A DNA stretch of 64,000 bases from Sedimenticola thiotaurini (GCF_001007875.1 NZ_CP011412.1:558001-622000), one strand, 5' to 3'; numbered from the stretch's first letter, positions 46,272-54,485 are shown. Notes: generated from the sequence alone by a model not told the origin. Made by a program: numbers and translations.

Positions 46272-46905
46272 GAAAAAACTTTTCCTGCTGCTGATTTTTG
46301 CGATGTCTAACGTACCGGCCGCCGAGCCGGTGATTCTTGTATTGGGTGACAGTCTGAGCGCGGCCTACGGTATTGAGCGCAGCCGGGGCTGGGTCTCCCT
46401 GTTACAAAGCCGCCTGCAACAGGCGGGTTATCCCCATCGGGTGGTGAATGCCAGTATATCGGGTGATACCACCGCCGGCGGACTGGCACGCCTGCCCCGG
46501 GCGCTGGAGCAGTTCCAACCGGATATCCTGATTATTGAACTGGGTGGCAACGACGGCTTGCGTGGACTCGGTAATCGCCAGACCCGTGACCATCTGGATC
46601 AGATGATAACACTTGCCCGGGCCAGTCATAGCCGGCCACTGCTGCTGGGCATGATGCTGCCACCGAACTTCGGCAAGGCATTTACCGAGAAGTTCCTGCA
46701 AATCTATCGGGATCTGGCCGAACAGCGCAACGTGCCGCTGGTGCCGTTCTTCCTGGCTGGCGTGGCGGATCGGCCGGAGTGGATGCAGAGCGATGGCATC
46801 CATCCCACGGCGGAGGGGCAGCCGTTAATGCTGGAACATGTCTGGGAGCAGTTGCAGCCGATGCTTGAAGAGACCTCCGTTCACTCCGACAAGAGCCTGA
46901 AATAG
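46270..46905 (+). CDS. tesA: Periplasmic thioesterase/lysophospholipase TesA (arylesterase, SGNH)
   Basis: A 211-residue SGNH hydrolase with a signal peptide (MKKLFLLLIFAMSNVPAAEP). Blocks: GDSLS with nucleophile S28, Gly in SISGDTTAGG, GGND near 95, and DGIHPTAEG with the catalytic Asp-His near residue 176-179. TesA hydrolyses acyl-CoAs, lysophospholipids and aryl esters. It starts inside the overlapping CATG shared with ybbA, so its ribosome site and promoter must lie inside the ybbA reading frame; no strong Shine-Dalgarno is visible. Its 3' end overlaps the convergent esterase-like gene by 25 bases. Confidence 0.92.
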   Translation: MKKLFLLLIFAMSNVPAAEPVILVLGDSLSAAYGIERSRGWVSLLQSRLQQAGYPHRVVNASISGDTTAGGLARLPRALEQFQPDILIIELGGNDGLRGLGNRQTRDHLDQMITLARASHSRPLLLGMMLPPNFGKAFTEKFLQIYRDLAEQRNVPLVPFFLAGVADRPEWMQSDGIHPTAEGQPLMLEHVWEQLQPMLEETSVHSDKSLK

Positions 46906-47852
46906 ATCAACTGGGTCTGGGCCCAGGGCATGTTGCCGTCATCACTGACCATGAAGAAGTGACTGCCCTGGTGCCGGGTCAATCCCTCGATATTCTGTGT
47001 CAGCCAACCCTGTCCACTGTCAAAGCGGGCGATCAGCTCGATGGGCACCGTTGTTGCTGTGGCCAGGTCAGCGGCCCGCACCCGGTTCAGAGTGATCACC
47101 CAGGGTGCGAAGATAGAGGTGTAGGCGCGCTCCAGCAGGATCAGGTCACCATTCGGCAGTGCCTCCAGGCCCACCAGCGCTCCGGCGGCCTCCTGAAACC
47201 GGTATTGCCAGGTCCGACCGCTGGTGTTGATCAGGTAGGGTGCATGGTGTCTGCGCGGTGTCTCGGGGCCGGTGAGGATGCCGTACTCCGGGTGCAGGGT
47301 GACCGCTTCCAGTCCCCGGTTGTTTTTCGGCCGGTAGTCGCTCTGGCCCAGCAGGCTCGGAAACGGCAGGGTGGAGTGCCAGCGACCATCCGGATAGTAG
47401 CGTTCGATACGGTGGTGCCGCTCAAAAGAAATGATCAGGCGGCTGTCACCCCGGATGCCGTTGGTGCTGTTTTCCAATGTCAGCCCCTCGGCGTCGCTCC
47501 AGCCACCGCGCAGTGGTTTGCCGCGCCGGTCCAGCAGGGGATGGACCGCAAGCAGCGCTACCTGGCTGAGGTGTCCGTCGCTGAAGTGCGGCGCCAGTTT
47601 CACGATCCGGCCCTGGTCAGAGATGGCAAACAACAGCTGTTCATCTTCGTCCCAGGCCAGCCCGGAGAGCTCCGCAAGTGCCGAATCTCCCCGCAGTGCC
47701 AGGCTGCCGAGCAGTTCGATACCCATGAACGGTTCACCGTTGCCGACCTGGTCGGAAACAACGATCGTACGACCGATCAGATTGTCGGCATCGCCCCGGG
47801 CCCAACCGGGTAACAGAATCAGGCATAAAAAAAGGCGTTGAATCAGAGTCAT
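46881..47852 (-). CDS. Exported esterase-like protein of the phytase family
   Basis: A 323-residue secreted protein (signal peptide MTLIQRLFLCLILLPGWARG). The domain is the esterase-like activity of phytase fold, a beta-propeller: LSGLAWDEDEQLLFAISDQG, GWSDAEGLTLE, NRGLEAVTLHPEYGILTGPE and NIEGLTRHQGSHFFMVSDD mark repeated blades with Glu/Asp. Function beyond family is unknown. I chose ATG 47852; a TTG 12 bases upstream would add four residues. Convergent with tesA, overlapping by 25 bases, which may lead to antisense effects. Confidence 0.82.
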   Translation of the reverse strand: MTLIQRLFLCLILLPGWARGDADNLIGRTIVVSDQVGNGEPFMGIELLGSLALRGDSALAELSGLAWDEDEQLLFAISDQGRIVKLAPHFSDGHLSQVALLAVHPLLDRRGKPLRGGWSDAEGLTLENSTNGIRGDSRLIISFERHHRIERYYPDGRWHSTLPFPSLLGQSDYRPKNNRGLEAVTLHPEYGILTGPETPRRHHAPYLINTSGRTWQYRFQEAAGALVGLEALPNGDLILLERAYTSIFAPWVITLNRVRAADLATATTVPIELIARFDSGQGWLTQNIEGLTRHQGSHFFMVSDDGNMPWAQTQLIYFRLLSE

Positions 47853-47996
47853 GGCGGGAGACAATAGGCGGCGACCGGGGAGGCGTCAAGGGTCCCGGCA
47901 GTGCTTGTTTCCCGGTGCCGGATCCCGGCCTGGTTTGATATTCGCCGCTGTTGCCATTATGGTTTCCCACTCCTGTCGTCATGAGATTGAACCGCC

Positions 47997-48560
47997 GTGC
48001 CGTTACCCGACCCCGTCGAACGCGAACATCTCCATACCCGCCGGATCACCTGCCAGGGCTATCTGCGCAGCGATGGTCTTTGGGATCTGGAAGCCCATCT
48101 GACCGATACCAAGACTTTCGGTTTCGATACCCGCCATCGGGGTTATCTGGAGCCGGGTGCGCCGGTACATGACCTGCATCTGAGGATCACTTTGGATCTG
48201 GATTTTGTCATCCATGATGTGATTGCCGTCTCTGACGATACCCCCTATCTGGCCTGCAAGCAGACGGCAGAGATCATGCGGGAGTTGATTGGTCTGAAAA
48301 TCGGCCCCGGCTGGATGCGTGCAGTGAGAGACCGGATTGAGCGGAAATCGAGCTGTACCCACCTGATGGAGCTGCTCGGGCCACTGGCCACTACCGCTTA
48401 TCAGACCATGCATGGGGCGCTGGAGGAGCGGGCCAGACAGCAGCCGGTGCGTCAACGGCCACGTATTCTGGATGCCTGCATCGGCCTGGCCAGCGATGGG
48501 CCGGTGGTCAGGGAGCGCTGGCCCGAGTTCTATACCGGACCCCGGGATGCAGCCGATTGA
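47997..48560 (+). CDS. DUF2889 domain protein
   Basis: A 187-residue soluble protein. EREHLHTRRITCQGYLRSDGLWDLEAHLTDTK at the N-terminus, GAPVHDLHLRITLD in the centre and SCTHLMELLGPLATTAYQ toward the end are the DUF2889 pattern; no catalytic function is established. Such genes often sit near aromatic or acyl-CoA catabolic clusters. Start is GTG 47997. It stands alone between convergent/divergent neighbours. Confidence 0.8.
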   Translation: MPLPDPVEREHLHTRRITCQGYLRSDGLWDLEAHLTDTKTFGFDTRHRGYLEPGAPVHDLHLRITLDLDFVIHDVIAVSDDTPYLACKQTAEIMRELIGLKIGPGWMRAVRDRIERKSSCTHLMELLGPLATTAYQTMHGALEERARQQPVRQRPRILDACIGLASDGPVVRERWPEFYTGPRDAAD

Positions 48561-48691
48561 CCCGACAGCCCGGGTTGGGCAACCGGGTACGGAAAGGTTA
48601 AAGATTGATTTTAGGCAATTACCCGGCTGTTCCGGGTACCTATAATCCTCCACTCATACGACTATTCGATCAATTTCAGGTGATAAGCGCG

Positions 48692-49036
48692 ATGATGGGT
48701 TTCAGATTGACTGTAGCGACCCTGTTGGTACTACTGCTCAGTAGTGTGGCAAGGGCGGACGGCATGGATGACGTACAGCTGGCCGCGGTGCAAAAACTGG
48801 GCGAACTCAACGGCATGGCGCTTAACTGCCACTATCTGATTGAAACCCGCCGTATGAAAAAAACTCTGGTACTGACACTTCCGAAACGGCGTCAGTACGG
48901 GGAGTTGTTTGATAGCACCACCAATACCGCGTTTCTCAAAATCCTCGAGAACAGGACCGGTTGTCCGGAGGAGGGAGTCTTCAGCGAGCAGGTGGACGCA
49001 GCGATTCTGGAACTGGAAGCTGCTTTCGCCAATTAA
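48692..49036 (+). CDS. Small exported protein of unknown function
   Basis: A 114-residue protein with a clear signal peptide (MMGFRLTVATLLVLLLSSVARADG). The mature part has two cysteines, in ALNCHYLIETRRMKK and NRTGCPEEG, that may form a disulfide. No family is recognised. CAGGTGA precedes ATG 48692. The next gene, an exported ZnuA-like/Sco1 fusion, begins 42 bases later on the same strand, so an operon is likely and the two may act together in the periplasm. Confidence 0.7.
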   Translation: MMGFRLTVATLLVLLLSSVARADGMDDVQLAAVQKLGELNGMALNCHYLIETRRMKKTLVLTLPKRRQYGELFDSTTNTAFLKILENRTGCPEEGVFSEQVDAAILELEAAFAN

Positions 49037-49078
49037 GAGATCCATTCGATCCAAGTACATGTAGGTGGGTAGAAATTC

Positions 49079-50536
49079 GTGAACAGGCTAACCGCAGTTT
49101 TTTTCAACTCTTTACACTCCATTCTTCTGGCATTGTTGCTGCTGGTCAGCCAGCCACTCCTGGCCGATTCGGCTTTTCGGGTGGTCACCAGTATCAAGCC
49201 AATCCACTCCATCCTGTCGGGGCTGATGGTTGGTACCGAGGGACCGCAGCTGCTGCTGGATGGTGAAAAGCTGCCGTTCAATTACCAGATGGATGCCGAG
49301 CAGCAGACCAGCCTGGAACAGGCGGATCTGATTGTCTGGGTGGGGCCGGAACTGGAGCAATTTCTGGTTAAACCGGTTGCCCAGGCACAACAGCGTGGCG
49401 CCCGGGTCGTTACCCTGCTGGATAACCTGGAGCTGAAGATCCTGCCGTCCCGCTGGGACAAGCGGGAAGATGCCGAGCTGCGTGACCCCTATTTCTGGCT
49501 GGACAGCCGCAATGTGCTGATTCTGGTGGATGAGCTCTCCCGGGCACTGATGGATGCGGATACCGGCCGGGCCCATCTCTATCGAAGAAATCGTGCCCAG
49601 CTGCTGGGGCGGGTGGCTGAACTGGATCGCAAACTGGAGTACGGCTATCGCGGACTGAAAAGCGGTGTGGGTATGGCTTACTACGACACGCTGCAATATT
49701 TTGAACAGGCCTATGCGCTGAAGATCCGGGGCGTACTGGCCCAAGCGCCTTATCAGCCGGTTGATGCCCTCTCCCTGTTACAGAATCACGCCAAACTGAA
49801 AGAGGGCTATTACGCTTGTCTGTTGACCGAATACGGTATGCCGATGCCGGAACTCCCCCTGCTGACTGAAGATGTGGATATCAATATCGGCACCCTGGAC
49901 AGTTTTGGCGCCACGATGGAGGCCGGACCGGATCTCTACTTTGAGCTGATGCAAAAGAATACCGATACCATCAAGGCCTGCCTCCAGTTTGATGGAGACG
50001 CCGGGCAGGTTGCCGCCAAGGAGGAGCTCTATGAGCCGGAAACCGCCAAGGTGGGTGCCAAGTTCATGCTGGTGGATCACAATGGCCAGATCTTCACTGA
50101 CAAGGATATGCTGGGGAAATTCCAGCTGGTCTATTTTGGTTACACCTTCTGTCCCGATATCTGCCCCACCTCGTTGCAGGTCATATCACAGGCGCTGAAC
50201 CTGCTCGGTGAGCGGGCCAATCTGATCAGACCCTATTTCATTACCGTCGATCCGGAACGTGACAATGTGGATGTGATGAAAAACTATGTGAAATACTTCA
50301 ACGAAAATCTGGTGGGTCTGACCGGTAGCAGAAGCATGATAGACCGGGTGGTTAAAGGATACAGGGCCAGGTATGAGAAGGTGGAAGAGGAGGGCGGCGA
50401 CCCCGATCTCTATATCATGGATCACACCGCCAGCGTCTACCTGATGGCGCCGAATGGAGAGTTCATCACCAAGTTTGCCCATGGCATCTCTGCCAAGCAG
50501 ATGGTGGATGCTCTGAACGAATACCTGCCGAAATAA
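49079..50536 (+). CDS. ZnuA-like domain fused to Sco1/SenC copper chaperone domain
   Basis: A 485-residue exported or membrane-anchored protein. After a signal (residues 1-30) comes a ZnuA/TroA-type binding domain (about 33-300: VVTSIKPIHSI, QADLIVWVGPELEQFL, GTLDSFG). Its three zinc-ligand histidines appear replaced: F66, Y138 and Y202 stand where E. coli ZnuA has His. The C-terminal Sco domain (about 325-485) is complete, with C358-P-D-I-C362 in YFGYTFCPDICPTSL and H449 in IMDHTASVYL, the copper ligands. Known Sco proteins deliver copper to the CuA site of cytochrome oxidase or act as thiol-disulfide reductases. GTG 49079 follows AGGTGGG. No oxidase genes are near. The fused lobe probably no longer binds zinc and may bind a partner protein. 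Confidence 0.85.
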   Translation: MNRLTAVFFNSLHSILLALLLLVSQPLLADSAFRVVTSIKPIHSILSGLMVGTEGPQLLLDGEKLPFNYQMDAEQQTSLEQADLIVWVGPELEQFLVKPVAQAQQRGARVVTLLDNLELKILPSRWDKREDAELRDPYFWLDSRNVLILVDELSRALMDADTGRAHLYRRNRAQLLGRVAELDRKLEYGYRGLKSGVGMAYYDTLQYFEQAYALKIRGVLAQAPYQPVDALSLLQNHAKLKEGYYACLLTEYGMPMPELPLLTEDVDINIGTLDSFGATMEAGPDLYFELMQKNTDTIKACLQFDGDAGQVAAKEELYEPETAKVGAKFMLVDHNGQIFTDKDMLGKFQLVYFGYTFCPDICPTSLQVISQALNLLGERANLIRPYFITVDPERDNVDVMKNYVKYFNENLVGLTGSRSMIDRVVKGYRARYEKVEEEGGDPDLYIMDHTASVYLMAPNGEFITKFAHGISAKQMVDALNEYLPK

Positions 50537-50553
50537 TCCGATATCTTCCCATC

Positions 50554-50582
50554 GCACCCGGGCTGGGCTTCAGTCCGGGTGC
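50554..50582 (+). terminator. Hairpin at the convergent end of the Sco fusion and nudC genes
   Basis: GCACCCGG (50554-50561) pairs with CCGGGTGC (50575-50582). It spans the nudC stop codon and is followed on the plus strand by GTCGTTTC. Possible terminator for the Sco fusion gene; the T content is low. Confidence 0.4.
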
Positions 50583-51490
50583 TGTCGTTTCATCCAGGTC
50601 TCGATCAGGCGCCAGGAGATGGAGTCCCGACGCGGCAGATGGAAATGCTCATCCTCCGGTGATTCCAGCAGCTGGTCCCGGTGAAACCAGTTGGCGCTCT
50701 CCAGCTCCAATCCATCCACCTGAATTTCGCTACTGGTCGCCCGGGCATAGAAACCCAGCATAATCGAGGCTGGAAATGGCCAGGGCTGGGAGGAGTGGTA
50801 ACGGATACCGGTCACCCGGATACCGGCCTCCTCGCACACTTCCCGCGCCACTGCATCCTCCAGACTCTCCCCCGGCTCGACAAAACCGGCCAGGGTGGAG
50901 TGCATGCCGGGTGGCCAGCTAGGTTGCCTGCCGAGCAGACAGTAATCGCCGTCGTGGACCAGCATGATCACTGCCGGATCGGTGCGCGGGTGGTGTGCCC
51001 GTCCGCAGGCCGAGTCACTACAGACCCGCATGTGTCCGGCGCGGGTTGAGTGGGTCTGGCTGCCGCAGTTAGGGCAGAAACGGTGGTGCTGATGCCAGTA
51101 GACCATGGCCCGGGCATGGGCCAGCAACGCCCCACTGTGCCGGTCGACCAGCGGGCCGACCACCCGCAGGTCACGGAAAGTCTGCTCGGCCGGGCAGGGC
51201 AGCCAGTCCAGGGGTTGCTCGAGCTGGGAAATATCCAGGGCCAGCCAGATAGTGCCCTCCCCATCGCGGCCCAGCAGGATCCGCTCTTGGGCGAGCGCCA
51301 ACAGCCCCCGGTCCTGGTCACCCGGAAAGGAGACCGGCCGATTATGGTCGGTCACCAGATGCTGATTGCGCCACACCGGCAGCAGCCGGGTCTGCTTGGT
51401 TGCCAGGATGGATTGCAGCCAATCGGTATCATCCCGGTAGCGGTCCAGTCGATCGAATCCCGGATTACTGTAGAAGTTGGGCTGTTTCAT
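50570..51490 (-). CDS. nudC: NADH pyrophosphatase / NAD-capped RNA decapping hydrolase
   Basis: A 306-residue Nudix enzyme. A zinc ribbon CPNCGSQTHSTRAGHMRVC with a further Cys in SACGRAH lies near residue 140-170. The Nudix box is GFVEPGESLEDAVAREVCEEAG, complete at G-x5-E-x7-REVCEE-x-G, and the NudC signature SQPWPFPAS follows it. NudC hydrolyses NADH and removes NAD caps from RNA. The start is at 51490 within reach of a GGAGCAATG context. It is on the minus strand below a small HTH gene and the cobalamin riboswitch, with 141 bases of spacer after the HTH gene. Confidence 0.93.
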   Translation of the reverse strand: MKQPNFYSNPGFDRLDRYRDDTDWLQSILATKQTRLLPVWRNQHLVTDHNRPVSFPGDQDRGLLALAQERILLGRDGEGTIWLALDISQLEQPLDWLPCPAEQTFRDLRVVGPLVDRHSGALLAHARAMVYWHQHHRFCPNCGSQTHSTRAGHMRVCSDSACGRAHHPRTDPAVIMLVHDGDYCLLGRQPSWPPGMHSTLAGFVEPGESLEDAVAREVCEEAGIRVTGIRYHSSQPWPFPASIMLGFYARATSSEIQVDGLELESANWFHRDQLLESPEDEHFHLPRRDSISWRLIETWMKRQHPD

Positions 51491-51631
51491 TGCTCCCTAG
51501 CATGGTCAAAATCTACTCCAAAAGCAAAACCGGAACGACCTCCCGCACGGCTTCCAGACCGGGGCAGGATCAAACGGGCAATCCCGGCCGGCCTCCATCC
51601 GGAGGGGGCGGCCAACTCTTCCGGTCAGGTG

Positions 51632-51856
51632 TCAGGTATCAGTGATGCCCATCAGATAGCGTGGATCGGCGCCCGGCAGGGACTGGCAGATCTTGCTGAA
51701 ATTTCTCAGATTGGGCAGTCGTCTGCCGCAGCAGAAGTGATTGATCTGGGTCGGTTTCAGTCCGGTCCGGTTGGCCAGTTCCAGTTGTGAAATACGCGCT
51801 TGATGAAGACAGCTGTTGAGTCGTTTGGCAAAAGAGTAGGGGTCACTGTGATGCAT
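51632..51856 (-). CDS. Small helix-turn-helix (XRE-like) protein
   Basis: A 74-residue protein almost entirely made of an XRE-type fold: RLNSCLHQARISQLELANRTGLKPTQINHFCCGRRLPNLRNFSKIC contains the helix-turn-helix SQLELANRTGLKPTQINHF. I chose ATG 51856, preceded by AGGA, over a frame opening at 51892. Phage or plasmid repressors are often this size, but no other mobile genes are near. It lies 50 bases below a 31-codon ORF and about 190 bases below a cobalamin riboswitch, so its expression may depend on B12; that is inference. Confidence 0.75.
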   Translation of the reverse strand: MHHSDPYSFAKRLNSCLHQARISQLELANRTGLKPTQINHFCCGRRLPNLRNFSKICQSLPGADPRYLMGITDT

Positions 51857-51905
51857 ACGGTTTCCTGCGTAATCGGTTGATAGTCGGAGCAACGGCTGTT
51901 GGCTT

Positions 51906-52001
51906 TCAGCAACAGCAACGGATTGGCTCAGCAGTGGAAAAACGCAGGCAGGTAATCTTGAGCTGACCGGTCACGGTGGTCGGTCTATGTGATGATTTCA
52001 T
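51906..52001 (-). CDS. 31-residue ORF directly below the cobalamin riboswitch
   Basis: ATG (minus, 51999-52001) is preceded by AAGGAAC with good spacing and opens a frame of 31 codons ending RCCC-stop. The peptide starts MKSSHRPTTVTGQLKI and ends with three consecutive cysteines; no family is recognised. A hairpin GGGAC (52016-52020) / GTCCC (52026-52030) lies just upstream of its Shine-Dalgarno, a possible switch element. A second stem (GCTGTTG 51895-51901, CAACAGC 51910-51916) overlaps its stop codon. It may be a leader peptide or a small protein. Confidence 0.45.
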   Translation of the reverse strand: MKSSHRPTTVTGQLKITCLRFSTAEPIRCCC

Positions 52002-52044
52002 GGTTTTGTTCCTTAGGGACGCCCCGTCCCAGTGAAATTAATGA

Positions 52045-52225
52045 TTTGTCGATGGCAGGTCTCCTGGCTCGCGGGTCGATGTTCGAATGTCGCCTTCCCG
52101 GATTGCTCCAGTGGCAAATTGACATGAACTCTCCGCTTACAGTTGCGGGGGCAGCCACGGCTTGGTTTTCCCGTTCCGTGTTCCCTTTTAATCCCGTCGG
52201 CTGATGCCGTTTCGGAACCATCGGG
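52045..52225 (-). ncRNA. Cobalamin (B12) riboswitch
   Basis: On the minus strand the region carries, in order, GGTTCCGAAAC, AAAAGGGAAC, GCTGCCCCCGCAACTGTAA, GCCACTG, GGGAAGGC and the B12 box GAGCCAGGAGACCTGCC (plus 52054-52070). This is the canonical cobalamin riboswitch aptamer, which lowers expression when adenosylcobalamin or related cobalamin is bound. It faces the 31-residue ORF, the small HTH gene and nudC; no B12 transport or synthesis gene follows, which is unusual. Boundaries are approximate. Confidence 0.93.
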
Positions 52226-52493
52226 GCCATTCTATCGACAGCCCGCTGATCAGTGCAAGGCGCTTTTTCCGAGCTGTGACCGGGTTCTGTGGGAATGGCG
52301 TCACCACCATCTGCCGGTGAGTTGATAACCCGTATTTGATGTGGTTGATCGGGACAGTGACTTATTACCAGAATAAGATTAATCGAATGTTCTTCTCTGG
52401 ATTGATCTGCTAGATTCACACTGCTCACCTATAAAAATCATGAGCAGAATAAGAGGCCACGACCAGGGCCCATCAACATCTTGGGAGGAAATC

Positions 52494-53378
52494 ATGCGAA
52501 CTGTCCGTCTTGCAGCGGTGCTGCTAATACTCTGTTTATCTTCACTGTCACTGGTTGCCCAGGCAGAGGAGCGACTCCGTCCTTTTGTGCTGGCGGAGAT
52601 CGTCCAGACCCCACTGGATGCCAAGGTGGCAACAGTCAGGGAGGCACTGACCGGCGCCGGCTTTTCCATTGCGGGTGAATATGCCCCCTATGCGGGCGCA
52701 CGGATTCTGATCATTACCGATGAGCTGTTGCGCAAGCAGGCCGCGGCATCCCCCATGGGCGGTTTTGGGGCGGCGCTGCGGGTCGCCCTGACCGAGCGGG
52801 ACGGGTTGGTACAGGTCAGTTATACCGACCCGCAATGGATGGGGAATGTTTACCGAATGGCGGGGGATTTCATGACGCTGTCGCAACGTCTGAAGAGCGC
52901 TTTGGGACGGGACAAAACCTTCGGCACGGAGGGTGGTCGCACGAGGGAGAATCTGCGTGAGTATCACTACATGATGTTCATGCCCTATTTCGACGATCAG
53001 GTGGAGTTGGCCAGTTTTGACTCTTACCAGGCCGCTCTGGACGCGGTCGAAGCGGGACTGGCCGCTGGAAGAGGTGGGGTTGGCAAGATCGCCCGGGTGG
53101 ATGTGTTGGGCAAGGATGAGTCCCTGTTCAGTGTCTCTGTCACCGAGGGAGCGGGAGCGGATGGGGCGGTGATGAAGATTATCGACCAGGGCGAGTTACG
53201 CCATACCGCCCATCTTCCCTATGAGCTGCTGGTGTCCGGTAAGCGGGTCTATATGCTGCACGGCAAGTTCCGCATCGCCCAGAGCTTTCCCGATCTGACC
53301 ATGTCCACCTTTATGAAAATCTCCGATGCGCCGGATGGGATCGAAGCGTCATTGAAGATGGCCGTGGGTGGTAAGTAG
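52494..53378 (+). CDS. Exported protein of unknown function
   Basis: A 294-residue protein with signal peptide (TVRLAAVLLILCLSSLSLVAQAEE). The mature part starts LRPFVLAEIVQTPLDAKVATVREALTGAGFSIAGEYAPYAGARILIITDELLRK, and a DUF302-like fold is conceivable but not proven. GGGAGG just before ATG 52494 fixes the start. It is transcribed away from the cobalamin riboswitch; the 270 bases between have no obvious promoter on this strand that I can name. No cysteines or histidine clusters stand out. Confidence 0.75.
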   Translation: MRTVRLAAVLLILCLSSLSLVAQAEERLRPFVLAEIVQTPLDAKVATVREALTGAGFSIAGEYAPYAGARILIITDELLRKQAAASPMGGFGAALRVALTERDGLVQVSYTDPQWMGNVYRMAGDFMTLSQRLKSALGRDKTFGTEGGRTRENLREYHYMMFMPYFDDQVELASFDSYQAALDAVEAGLAAGRGGVGKIARVDVLGKDESLFSVSVTEGAGADGAVMKIIDQGELRHTAHLPYELLVSGKRVYMLHGKFRIAQSFPDLTMSTFMKISDAPDGIEASLKMAVGGK

Positions 53379-53459
53379 GGAGTAGTAATCCGGCCTTGGT
53401 CCAGGCTTCGGCGCCGGAGCGGTTTCATCCGCGAGTGGTGTTCCCATCAGATCGGGGCG

Positions 53460-53483
53460 GGAGCCGCTTCTGCGGGTGGCTCC
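53460..53483. terminator. Hairpin between convergent genes
   Basis: GGAGCC (53460-53465) pairs with GGCTCC (53478-53483), with an inner GC/GC pair. It lies between the exported protein gene and cmoB, which converge. There is no T-run. Confidence 0.4.
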
Positions 53484-53504
53484 GGGCCCGATCAACCGCC
53501 CTGG

Positions 53505-54485
53505 CTAGGGTGCGGTGGCCAGCAGGATGGCCCGCAACGGCGCCGGATAACCCTCGATCGTGCGACTTTGATTCTGTGGGTCGAGGTAATCGGCCAGGGA
53601 TTCAAAACGCATCCAGTCGGTGGCACGCTGCTCCTGGGTGGTGGTGGGGGTGACATCCACCACCCGCACGTCCCGAAAACCGCAGCGTTTCAGCCAGCCG
53701 GCCAGGGTCTCCGCGGTGGGGATGAACCAGACGTTACGCATCTTGGCATAGCGGCCTTCCGGTACCAGCACCTTGCCTGCGTCCCCCTCAATGACGAGGG
53801 TTTCCAAAACCAGCTCACCACCGGGTCGTAGTGCCGCCTTCAGCTCATAGAGATGATCTATCGGTGAACGTCGGTGATAGAGCACGCCCATGGAGAATAC
53901 ACTGTCGAAGGCGCGCAGGTTGGCCGGCAGATCCTCGATGCCCATGGGCAGCAGATGGACCGGCCAGTCCGGCCCCAGAAAGTGGCGGACAGCGAGGAAC
54001 TGGGCCAGAAACAGCTGGGTCGGGTCGATGCCGATGACCAGTTCCGCCCCTTCACCGGCCATACGCCAGCAGTGATAGCCGTTGCCACAGCCGATATCCA
54101 GCACGCTGCGTCCCCCTAGCGGGCTGATGTGTGGCCGCAGCCGGTCCCACTTCCAGTCTGAACGCCACTCGGTATCGATAGGGATGCCGTGCAGCTGGAA
54201 CGGACCTTTGCGCCAGGGGTGCAGCTGCTGAAGCAGATCGTGGATTTCGGACCGCTCTGACTCCGTCAGGGGGCGAGTGCCTGTCACGGATACCCGGGCG
54301 TCGTCCAGGGTCACCTGGGCCGGTTTCAGGGTCGGCAGGCGGGCAATTGCCGCCAGCCAGCGATCCAGATCGCCATGGGGCCGCTGGTTGAAAATCTGTT
54401 CCAGCTGAGTCGGAAGCTGTTCGGCCCAGCTCTCCAGTCCATGGGAGTGCATCAGCTGGCCAAGCGCTGCTGTGTCGATGATCAC
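53505..54485 (-). CDS. cmoB: tRNA U34 carboxymethyltransferase
   Basis: A 326-residue enzyme transferring the carboxymethyl group of carboxy-SAM to 5-hydroxyuridine at the wobble position (U34) of tRNA, forming cmo5U. KGPFQLHGIPIDTEWRSDWKWDRL and SVLDIGCGNGYHCWRM (the SAM-binding glycine loop, near residue 120-140) are CmoB hallmarks. ATG 54485 overlaps the cmoA stop in ATGA. Together the two complete the last steps of the cmo5U pathway. Confidence 0.95.
   Translation of the reverse strand: MIIDTAALGQLMHSHGLESWAEQLPTQLEQIFNQRPHGDLDRWLAAIARLPTLKPAQVTLDDARVSVTGTRPLTESERSEIHDLLQQLHPWRKGPFQLHGIPIDTEWRSDWKWDRLRPHISPLGGRSVLDIGCGNGYHCWRMAGEGAELVIGIDPTQLFLAQFLAVRHFLGPDWPVHLLPMGIEDLPANLRAFDSVFSMGVLYHRRSPIDHLYELKAALRPGGELVLETLVIEGDAGKVLVPEGRYAKMRNVWFIPTAETLAGWLKRCGFRDVRVVDVTPTTTQEQRATDWMRFESLADYLDPQNQSRTIEGYPAPLRAILLATAP

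Noticed and set aside
51985-52428. A 147-codon minus-strand open frame covering the cobalamin riboswitch
   Set aside because: Its codons run through every conserved riboswitch block, it has no ribosome site, and the composition is not protein-like; the RNA element explains the conservation.
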